A DNA stretch of 64,000 nt from contig NC_067207.1 in NCBI RefSeq assembly GCF_026262505.1, forward strand, positions 15,902,082 to 15,966,081, written 5' to 3'. The notes beneath the pieces were generated by a model, which made no database searches, was not told the DNA's origin, and saw only the letters and a list, made by a program, of their open reading frames with translations. The translations under genes and the position numbers were made by a program. Below are positions 56,319 through 64,000 of the stretch, one piece after another (the first letter of the stretch is position 1; each line of letters begins with the position of its first letter). The DNA is from Trichomonas vaginalis G3 (taxonomy: Eukaryota; Parabasalia; Trichomonadida; Trichomonadidae).

Positions 56319-56708
56319 TTATTTTTTTAGAACTTGTGAATTTTGTATTATATATTGATTCAATAATCCAGGGAAAAACCGTATCATTTCGTCGTCGCTT
56401 AAGGTAACATTTTCATTGCCAAACTTAACAACGTAGGACACCTTATCAGGGAAAATTGAATTTTATGAAAATCCTAATATTTCGGCTCTACGTTCATTAG
56501 GTCCTTTTGAAAGTATAGTTAGCTGATATTCTCGAACAAATTTATTATTCTCTTCGAATTCTTCGGACGATTTCCATACTGGTTCTTTAATAGTTTTATA
56601 TTTTACGAGATATTTGACACTTGTATCATTGTCAAATGAATGATCCATTATACATTCAATCACATACTGATTAGTGCCATCTTTTCGCTTTCTTCCTCTT
56701 TTTGACAT
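56319..56708 (-). pseudogene. HP1-like chromodomain/chromoshadow gene with an in-frame stop
   Basis: From the ATG at 56708 the frame codes MSKRGRKRKDGTNQYVIECI and a chromodomain (about residues 15 to 68: YLVKYKTIKEPVWKSSEEF). It stops with TAA at 56463 to 56465 after residue 81. The same frame then continues for 47 codons to a second TAA at 56319 to 56321. That part reads like a chromoshadow domain: VSYVVKFGNENVTLSDDEMI and then FFPGLLNQYII, and AEILGF just before the stop fits its first strand. HP1 proteins bind methylated histone H3 with the first domain and dimerise with the second. The protein would be 129 residues if the stop were passed; otherwise only the chromodomain half is made. 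The gene ends 54 bases from the mariner. Confidence 0.65.
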
Positions 56709-57692
56709 AATTATATTTAAAAATGGTTTACAAACTTTACATGTCATATTTAGAATGATATATGATTAGTATATTAAATAAGTGATATCTGATACTTATA
56801 GCAAATGAGAAATTAAAATTAATAAAAGTTAAAAAAAATAATATAATTAATAATTATGAATAATTATTACCACAAAAATACATACTGTATACATTTCAAA
56901 CACTTTTAACATCAGCATTATTTATTTACCTGATCAAAACATAATTATTCATGTCTCATGCATTAGAATAACTCTATTTATTAGTTAATTAAAATGATGT
57001 TCATGAACAAAGTTATATATAATTTTCCAAGGTCATATAAGATGAAAATCGATTTAATCAAGACAGTATTATATAATTGACTTCCACATATATAACTGAT
57101 CAGTAAAAACATTAAAAAAATAAGTATTATTGAGTATAAGATCGCATTTATTGATATCAAGCATTACTATTGAATAAATGATATAAATCCACACTGTAAT
57201 AGTATCAAATAACATTTTTTACATATAATTCAATAAGGTACATATAGGTTATAAGTTATACTAATACATAAGAAGATCAAATCTTAAAAAATAGCAAATT
57301 GATAAAATGCGATATTTATTTCAGAATAATAAAGCTGTTTGTATATATGCAAATAATAGTACTTTAATATAAAGACTATTTACAATGTGTATTCATAATT
57401 TTATAGGATAGAAATACATTTTGAAGATATTCATAATATATTATTTGTAAAAATATATCATATATCATTAATAACTATATAATATATTTATACAAATATT
57501 GCTTATTTAAACTATGTGAATAACTTAGTTTAAAAGCTATCCAATCCTGAGATTCGCATTGTCGTCTAAAACCGCCAGACGACAATAATAATACCCCAAT
57601 TTTTTATTTTTAACTTGAGATTCGATTTTTTGATCCAATTTGTGAATTTATTTTGATCGGAATTTCAATTAATTTGTTGATCAAAAATGACC
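56709..57692. other. AT-rich gene-free stretch
   Basis: Nearly 1 kb of very AT-rich DNA with many TATA-type steps and no gene. Near its right edge stands the second GTCGTC palindrome (57558 to 57592). Confidence 0.5.
57558..57592. repeat. GTCGTC palindrome, copy B
   Basis: ATTGTCGTCT, nine bases, then AGACGACAATAATAAT. The two arms pair, and the second arm is identical to that at 50549 to 50564. It lies 100 bases after the stop codon of helical-repeat gene B. Confidence 0.8.
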
Positions 57693-58799
57693 TCACAATG
57701 TTTGATCATAAGTGAAGTCATCTTCATGGGTATTTAGAAATTCCAAGAGAAATTGCTTATTTCTCGCAGATGTAATATCTGAGAAAATCGAATTTAAATA
57801 TTCATAGAAACCCAAATCATTCTCCGGTTCGAATAATTCATCTGTTGCTTTTTCTGTTTTTTCTATGAATTTTAATAATTTGATTAATAAATCTTCATCA
57901 GGAAGAATTATTGCTGCATTTGTGATAAAATTCCATATTGAGGTAATATGGCAATAATTACATTTATAAAATGTAATTTTATCCAAAATTTTTTGGCAAA
58001 TTCGCATAATAGCATTAATATTTGAAGCTGAGATTAAACCTGTGATTACTTCTGTAACTTTTGGAAAATCATCGCAATTTAATATCTCTTTATATTGAAT
58101 TGAGAAATAAAAAAAATCAAATGGATTCATTTCTTCAATTTCAAGGAGATTGTAAAAATTGATAGAAGTGTTATTGCAACAAATTGTATTTGCAGCAAAA
58201 AATATCATTTGCTCGATTCCATTTTTGGAATAAATTTGCTGGAACAATGTTAAATTAAAACAGTTGCTTAATTTTTCTTCATTGTTTTCATAAAAAAGTA
58301 ACAAGTTTGCAACTGAAATTTCAAAATTTTGATAATTGCCAGTTATTTCAGTAAATATATATATTTGCTTTTCTTCATCTAAAAATGGCAAATATTGATT
58401 TGCAATATTAACTAAAGTTTGGGATAAATTGTTCCAGTTTGATTTTACAATTTGTGAGCACATTATGTAATATGTAAATTTATCCGCTTTGTAGGAATTT
58501 AAAATTGTTTGTTGTTCTGTTTCAGTTAAATTACTGAATTTTTCAAGATTAATATTGTGATAAAAAATAGAATCCTTGAAACATTCTGATATCTTTTCAA
58601 TGTTTAAAACGGATGCTAAAAAATGTAAAAGAACTTCATCAGTCACTGTGATTTTTTTGAAAAATTTATCCCAATTCAAGCATCCAATTGATCTTTCTGT
58701 CATTGTACTTATGCATTGATAAAGTTGATTTAATGAATCCGAAGAATAATCATTATGCTTGACTAGTTGAGTTAGTTGATACAGACTGTCGTCAGCCAT
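57693..58799 (-). CDS. Helical-repeat protein, 368 aa, unrecognised (copy B)
   Basis: Starts MADDSLYQLTQLVKHNDYSS at 58799 behind a TCATTTTTT initiator. Like copy A at 53811 it is all-helical, rich in Asn, Phe, Tyr and Leu, and built of units of about 40 residues (SLNQLYQCISTM, LLFYENNEEKL, ICQKILDKITFY). A pair of cysteines and a histidine, CNYCH, occurs near residue 287. No family is recognised; ARM-like scaffold is the best description. Copies A and B both neighbour a MULE transposase gene. Confidence 0.6.
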   Translation of the reverse strand: MADDSLYQLTQLVKHNDYSSDSLNQLYQCISTMTERSIGCLNWDKFFKKITVTDEVLLHFLASVLNIEKISECFKDSIFYHNINLEKFSNLTETEQQTILNSYKADKFTYYIMCSQIVKSNWNNLSQTLVNIANQYLPFLDEEKQIYIFTEITGNYQNFEISVANLLLFYENNEEKLSNCFNLTLFQQIYSKNGIEQMIFFAANTICCNNTSINFYNLLEIEEMNPFDFFYFSIQYKEILNCDDFPKVTEVITGLISASNINAIMRICQKILDKITFYKCNYCHITSIWNFITNAAIILPDEDLLIKLLKFIEKTEKATDELFEPENDLGFYEYLNSIFSDITSARNKQFLLEFLNTHEDDFTYDQTL

Positions 58800-58803
58800 T
58801 TTA

Positions 58804-58812
58804 AAAAAATGA
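58804..58812 (-). promoter_or_regulatory. Initiator of helical-repeat gene B
   Basis: On the minus strand TCATTTTTT, four bases before the ATG at 58799. Confidence 0.65.
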
Positions 58813-58848
58813 ATAAAATTGTATAGTAAATTATATTTGTGAAATTTG

Positions 58849-59080
58849 TGACGCTACATTCAATCTAAGACCAATATCTCAAAGAATTCCTCATTTAAGT
58901 ATTACTTTTCATTGTTTTTTAAAAAATATCTTTGCTTATTTGTTCACTTTTTTGACATTTATTATATGCTTTTTATCATATTTCCGATGATATGAATATA
59001 TATTCTATATAAGAATGACGCTACATTCAATCTAAGACCAATATCTCAAAGAATTCCTCATTTAAGTATTACTTTTCATT
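58849..59080. repeat. 65-base direct repeat in a divergent promoter region
   Basis: 58849 to 58913 and 59016 to 59080 are identical over 65 bases (TGACGCTACATTCAATCTAA at the start, ATTACTTTTCATT at the end), spaced 167 bases apart and in the same orientation. One copy lies about 50 bases upstream of helical-repeat gene B and the other about 50 bases upstream of the MULE 2 transposase. Confidence 0.92.
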
Positions 59081-59123
59081 TTTGATTCAATTTTCGAACG
59101 GTTTTCGTAAATTTTGCATCATT

Positions 59124-59132
59124 TCATTTTTT
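59124..59132 (+). promoter_or_regulatory. Initiator of MULE transposase 2
   Basis: TCATTTTTT, one base before the ATG at 59134. A transposon gene thus uses the same initiator as the host genes. Confidence 0.65.
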
Positions 59133-59133
59133 A

Positions 59134-61176
59134 ATGGGAAAATCATCTATATTTAATCAAAAAAGAGCAAACTTTACAGACGAAAATAAAATATTTATCA
59201 GGGAACAATCTGATAAATACCAAAAATCAACATCGAGAGATGAAAAAACGAATATAATCAAACAAGTTCTTCAATATTTTAATATTAAATACGCCGAAAA
59301 TGAATCTAAAGCTGTCAGAAGATATTTTAGTTATATTGCAGTTAAAAATATTCCCGCAGTTACTGGAAAATATCCTGATACAATTGTTCGCAAAGATATG
59401 CTTTATTCGCATGATCATACAAATATTATTAATTCAAATAATATTGAACGTTACTACCGTTGCATCGATCATTCTTGTCAAGCACGTTATTTAGTTAAAA
59501 TTGAGAACAGTTCAGTTTCCGAAGATTTACAAAAGGAACATATACCCGAATGCAGACAATTTAAAAAGTTACAAAATGAAAAAAATGATCTTCATAAATC
59601 AATGACTCTGACAGAAATATACAATAAGGCAATGGCAAAATTTTCTGAAGACAACGGCACTTTTCAGCAGATTAAAAAATTTATGACAGAACTTGCTGTT
59701 GGTACTGATGAAAACCCATTAATTAAAGATTCATTGGTCAGGGAAGTTTATAATAAGTCCAGAAAATTTTCTGTTGGAGAAAAAATTACAGACGATGAAA
59801 TTGCTAATTTTTGTTTAATAAATGGCGAGCAGTTTTTCATTGGCCATGATTTTCAAGCAAATTGTGAGACGATGTTTTTTGGTTTTGAGAAGGCAATTCA
59901 ATTTGCAAAAGAAGCCACAGATTTATTTTGCGATGGAACTTTTAAAATTACACCAAAACATTTTCAAAAAGGACAGATGCTAACAATTATGATTTGTGAA
60001 CCTTCAACAAATCAATATCTACCACTTTTATTTATATTCATGAAAAACCGCACATTTGAATCTTATAAGAAGGCATTTGAATATATTTTTACTGTCAAGG
60101 GTATTCAATTTTCAAAGCTAATTCAAATTCATTGTGATTTTGAAAAGGGAATGATAGAGGCACTTCAACAAATTTTCCCTAAAGTCCGTATAATTGGATG
60201 CCTATTTCATTTCAAACAAGCTTTACACAGGAAACTTGTAGCACTTTATACAAAAAATTTCAATACTTTACAAAATTCTTTATTTAAGCTATATTCTATT
60301 ACTCCATTCATGTCTCATGAAGAATTTGTACTTACAATGCATATAATTAATCAAAATAAAGTTGATTCGATCAAAGATTATATTGATTATTTCAACAAAG
60401 TTTGGTTGCCGCACTACAATTTAATATCTCAATATAATAATGCAACTGCAATATTCACTAATGATTGCCTCGAGAGTATGCATTCAGAATTTTCTTCGTT
60501 AAAACATCCAAACATTTATGAAGCTATTAAGAAGATATCTCAAATCCAATTAGATAAATATAACGCCATCAAAAATAACCAGAAGATCGAGCGCCATATA
60601 AAAACCGTTATCACTGATAGCTACAAAAATTATATTCTTGACTGCTTTCAAAAAGAACTTGAGAAAACAATTTTTTCTATCAAACAATACAACGTAAGTG
60701 ATCTTTCTTTGGCTCAGAACGAGATTTCTCCATATGGTTCCATAGAATCGAGTTCATTGTTCGAAAATATTCCAGTTCATGATGCAGATATACTCAAATC
60801 GATCGATCTAACAGATAAAGATACAATGATCACTAAGTTTATTAATGAAAAAAGAGAAAAAATTATGGCATTATTTAATGAAACATTAAATCATCCAGAT
60901 TTTAATTCATCCACTCCAATTCAAACTAATTTTGAGCAAGCCGATACAAATCAAGGTTCAGATGCTCCAATTCGCTCCGAAAATTCAAATATTGCAGACT
61001 CTACAGATTTAGAACCAGAAAATCAAAACCATCCTTCTACAAATCAAATGTCTAGTAATCTAGAACATAAGCTGGACCTTCTTGATCATATTGAAAAACA
61101 ATTATCGAAAATGCGCTCGTTATTGGGAATTCTTCCTACTACAAATGCTATTGTTGGGCCGTCAAAACAAGTTTAA
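59134..61176 (+). CDS. Mutator-like (MULE) transposase 2, 680 aa
   Basis: One open frame of 680 codons. A FLYWCH-like zinc region lies at about residues 85 to 150 (RYYRCIDHSCQARYLVKI with a later C...H pair). The DDE core spans about 245 to 400: DLFCDGTFKITP, QIHCDFEKGMIEAL, then GCLFHFKQALHRK, the C-x-x-H mark of MULEs. The last 110 residues are disordered and polar. After the stop at 61174 to 61176 the same frame stays open for a further 69 codons with a lysine-rich, clearly coding-like composition, ending at 61386. No SWIM finger is seen, unlike MULE 1, so the two belong to different lineages. The gene is divergent from helical-repeat gene B. Confidence 0.85.
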   Translation: MGKSSIFNQKRANFTDENKIFIREQSDKYQKSTSRDEKTNIIKQVLQYFNIKYAENESKAVRRYFSYIAVKNIPAVTGKYPDTIVRKDMLYSHDHTNIINSNNIERYYRCIDHSCQARYLVKIENSSVSEDLQKEHIPECRQFKKLQNEKNDLHKSMTLTEIYNKAMAKFSEDNGTFQQIKKFMTELAVGTDENPLIKDSLVREVYNKSRKFSVGEKITDDEIANFCLINGEQFFIGHDFQANCETMFFGFEKAIQFAKEATDLFCDGTFKITPKHFQKGQMLTIMICEPSTNQYLPLLFIFMKNRTFESYKKAFEYIFTVKGIQFSKLIQIHCDFEKGMIEALQQIFPKVRIIGCLFHFKQALHRKLVALYTKNFNTLQNSLFKLYSITPFMSHEEFVLTMHIINQNKVDSIKDYIDYFNKVWLPHYNLISQYNNATAIFTNDCLESMHSEFSSLKHPNIYEAIKKISQIQLDKYNAIKNNQKIERHIKTVITDSYKNYILDCFQKELEKTIFSIKQYNVSDLSLAQNEISPYGSIESSSLFENIPVHDADILKSIDLTDKDTMITKFINEKREKIMALFNETLNHPDFNSSTPIQTNFEQADTNQGSDAPIRSENSNIADSTDLEPENQNHPSTNQMSSNLEHKLDLLDHIEKQLSKMRSLLGILPTTNAIVGPSKQV

Positions 61177-61386
61177 GTTAATAGCAAGCAAAATTCTGAA
61201 AAAAATAAGAAAAAATCTTCCATAACAACAAAATCAAACAATAAAAAACAAAATTCATCCGACAATCCTCCTAAACGTAAAGCTCCTATTTCGGAAAGGA
61301 TTCTCAGCGATAATAACTTATATTTTCAAGTTCATCGAAAGAGATCGAAAAGCAAACGTTCCACATCTACAGAGAAAAATAATTGA
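61177..61386 (+). other. Open in-frame extension after the MULE 2 stop codon
   Basis: The 69 codons after TAA code a basic tail with KNKKKSSITTKS, PPKRKAPISERI and HRKRSKSKRSTS, then end in TGA at 61384. Basic tails of this kind often hold nuclear-localisation signals. The most likely reading is that the TAA is a recent nonsense change and that the transposase was about 750 residues. Confidence 0.6.
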
Positions 61387-61867
61387 TATATGAAGTCTAA
61401 TTCCTTTTATAACTACTATATTTTTATTCTTATGACTAAAAAATAATATATTATTTAACAATTTTCATTTTTTTCTTTTAAGGGTATAGTAAACTCAAAA
61501 TTCTAGAGTTTTGAGAGTGCCAATAAACTCTATAGGCCTATATATATCTATATTTTAAAGGAGAGGTTACGCCATAATATTTGATATTATAAATTATTAA
61601 TTCAAAATAAAAGTAGAAAATGAAACTAATTTTATTCTAACCTATATAAATATATCAATAATCTAAAATGATTATAGTCTGAACTATATTTTACCAGATT
61701 ATCAAATATAAGAGAAATGAAATAAGGCATAAAAATATCATAGCATAATTATTGGATAAATGCATTAATAAATTATTTATATCATAATGAGAAAAAATCA
61801 AAATAAGAAAATGAGCATAATAATAATTTAATTAAAAACAAAAACAATAAATAAAATGTAATTTTCG
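61387..61867. other. Convergent AT-rich stretch
   Basis: Holds a small hairpin CTCAAAATTCTAGAGTTTTG at about 61493 and otherwise nothing recognised. Neither end shows a terminal repeat of the neighbouring transposase genes. Confidence 0.45.
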
Positions 61868-63190
61868 TTAATCAAAGTCATCAATGTCTTCGTCTTCTGA
61901 TTCCCATTCGGACTTGAAAACTTGATAATCTCCTCCTGGTACACTCTGAATGGATTTTTTGTATTTGTTCTGTTTTTTAGAACCTTTTGTAACAGTTTTT
62001 TGTTTCAATATCATTTTGGAGTAACAATTCTCTTCAAATGATTTGACACAATCTTCTGGAAGTGGGGGAAGATGTAATGCTTTTTGTATATCTCCGAGAA
62101 AATGCTCTGGATCATTCCATTCTAAGATTGCAACGTTAACTCTAATGTTAATGTTCTTCCAGGCTCTTGATTTGTCCAAATAGCATGCAATTTTGGAGTT
62201 AAACGCTTCATTCATGCAGGTAGATCCAATGGAAGAAACTTTGGAAACTATGGGTGTCCATTTGTGAACCCAGTCATAGAGCATGAATTGAAGTTGGATC
62301 GAATTGACACCTTTTTGCCATTCAAAGCATTTGTAATTGTGCGGTTCGCAAAAGAATGATTGCCTACGTAATGGTAGACACAATTCTCCCACATTTTCGT
62401 ACGTTTGTCAATATTTTCTTCGGCAAAACATGACCAAAGCCACATACTTAGGCTTGCATTCAGACCCCAGAAAGGTCTCTCTATTTTTTCAATCTTCTGA
62501 GTCTTGTCGTTGAAAACTTCAACTGTCTTATGAGAAGCTGAGAACTTTGTAAAATCTTTTGAGATATTTTTTGATACATGACCTGGATCGAATCTTTCAA
62601 GATGAGAGACGCCAAATTCTTTAAAGACAGAGACACTTTTGTTATCTCGGTCTTTAATAATCTCTTTAACATCTTTCAAGATATTGTATTTCTTTAATTG
62701 CTTCAAGATGATTCGAGTTCCAGCACTTTCCATATTGTTGGAAGCTCCGGAATACTGAGCATGCTGTCTGTTTCCACCAATATGGTTGATGTTCACGCAT
62801 GCAAGAACTCTTTTTGTGACAGCATCGAGCGCAGTTACTGTACAACTTGGCGAGTTTCGCCTGTGCGTCCATCTTGCATCAATGGATAAGTAAGTAACCA
62901 CTGAAGGACTTTCTCGACAGCATTAGGGAAATACTTTTAAGTCTTCTAATCTTATCGTCACAAAATCTCTGTTGTCTCATGACACCACTCTTCACAGGGG
63001 CTTAGTTCCACAAAGAGAAAGAAAGCGAGCACCTTTTGTATATGGCATTCCGGTCATTATGCAAGCACCAAGCATCTGTCGCGCTGAGAGTCGACGACGT
63101 TCGTGGAGTAAAATGTTATGCAGCCTTTGTTTTCCGTTTTGGGTGAACAATATGGCCCATACAACAAAAAAAATGAAATCCCGCCAAAAG
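61868..63190 (-). pseudogene. Decayed DDE transposase, Mutator- or Kolobok-type
   Basis: The frames 62248 to 62901 and 61868 to 62392 carry one transposase split by a frameshift near 62350. Marks: YLSIDARWTHRRN, where the Asp follows a hydrophobic strand; EIIKDRDNKS; RFDPGHVSKNISK; then the later CMNEAFNSKIACYLDKSRAW. The tail is acidic (SEDEDIDDFD). The order resembles the Pfam Mutator-like domain. Upstream to about 63190 the DNA still codes recognisable N-terminal sequence (LHERRRLSARQMLGACIMTG), with in-frame stops and at least one more frame change. There is no ATG for the main frame. The element is clearly dead. Exact superfamily uncertain. Confidence 0.7.
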
Positions 63191-64000
63191 TGAAAATTGA
63201 ATAAAAAGTAATAATTAATAAATATATACTATATCATTAGATGAATATTTTGGAATAACATTTTAAAATCGAGGTTTTTCAATGGATAACGGTTTCAATC
63301 AAAAATTTGACCCCATTTTAGAATCTACATTAAAAATGGAACATTTCTTCGTTTCAAAATTCCAAAATAACGTTTCTATTCCTCTCAAAAGTAGAAAAAT
63401 AAACTTTATTGGGAAAAAATATTTTATTTTCCAAAAAAAATGAAAACCTTAAATGCAAATCTAATTTTGATGCTTTTGTTTGTGATTTTTTGGATTTCGA
63501 AAAAAATTTGAAAATTCAGACAAGTTACCATTAACACTAATACGTTTTAGCGAGTCGGTCCCATCAGAGAAATTTTCATAAATCGGCGATATAATTTATT
63601 ATTTCAGCAAAATATTCTCAGATCCAACTAGAATAAGGTCAAATTATACAAATTTAGCAAAGGCTAGTTATCCTACCTATTCAATTAACTTTAATTTTAA
63701 ATAATTCAAGACAATTCTCAAAATTACCTTAATAATCGCTTTCTCTTCGCAAAATGACGATTCCTCATTCACTACCAGCATAACTGAGGGCTTGTGCTCA
63801 CAGAATAATACAGATAATTTACTTATTAATGCAAAATTTAGTACCAAAAGGTAATCATAGAAGATACAAAAAAGTTTCTTTATTTTGATTGCTGATTTTA
63901 TTTCTTCTAAAATTTACCAAATCTAAAAAATCCAAAATTGAATGCTATTGAATTTCATGTTTATGTAACATATACTATTTATTATATAAGGAATAAAAAT
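63191..64000. other. Right flank, no firm gene
   Basis: AT-rich DNA. A frame of 53 codons at 63282 to 63443 (MDNGFNQKFDPILE...) follows a TTTTTCAATG context but shows no family, and I do not count it as a gene. Confidence 0.4.

Noticed and set aside
62972-63193. A plus-strand frame of 73 codons
   Set aside because: It lies opposite recognisable N-terminal coding sequence of the decayed transposase on the minus strand and is a shadow of it.
63282-63443. A frame of 53 codons beginning MDNGFNQKFD
   Set aside because: It is short, without family, and ends in a poly-A run. The TTTTTCAATG context alone is not enough.

Overview
The window looks like genomic DNA of a trichomonad, most likely Trichomonas vaginalis or a close relative. 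The DNA is strongly AT-rich and no introns were needed to read any gene. Many start codons sit 8 to 20 bases behind a TCA(T/C)(T/A) initiator, most often TCATTTTT. The ankyrin gene has the repeat wording typical of the large T. vaginalis family, and the window holds a Maverick/Polinton, Mutator-like transposons and a mariner. The species call is inference; the features themselves are visible in the sequence.

Positions 1 to about 11340 are the right part of a Maverick/Polinton whose left end lies outside the window. Its recognisable parts are a KilA-N domain protein, a retroviral-type integrase, a large protein built like a phage tail fibre and a packaging-ATPase region. Several unrecognised structural-looking genes accompany them, and two families of hairpin repeats punctuate the gaps. 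It is a fossil with roughly four to six breaks. Just beyond it (11594 to 12097) is a run of strong hairpins in otherwise gene-free DNA.

Positions 12600 to 29235 are ordinary host genes: a BTB/coiled-coil/discoidin protein divergently paired with a small protein, thioredoxin reductase, a CC2D2A-like ciliary protein, a small membrane protein, an EF-hand protein, an S28-peptidase-like membrane protein that seems to have lost its catalytic residues, and a THADA/Trm732-like tRNA-modification partner. From 29360 to 35257 lies a family of three small C2-like genes plus one fragment. They share a block of upstream sequence and an initiator, and a TTAA-flanked element of about 1 kb and a tRNA-like sequence lie between them. 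Next come a SPEF2/CPC1-like flagellar gene, a bromodomain gene and a coiled-coil gene, the last two only 27 bases apart head to head. A giant palindrome of about 1.35 kb follows (40610 to 41962), then a 1313-residue helical-repeat protein and an ankyrin gene.

The last 14 kb (50.5 to 64 kb) is rich in plain DNA transposons: two Mutator-like transposase genes, a mariner of 1294 bp with intact ends sitting in the promoter of a host-like gene, and a decayed transposase. Among them are two helical-repeat proteins and an HP1-like chromodomain gene split by an in-frame stop. The most unusual items are the hairpin run after the Maverick, the giant palindrome, the shared motif in two compact divergent promoters, the conserved upstream block of the C2-like genes, and two reading frames that continue past an in-frame TAA.
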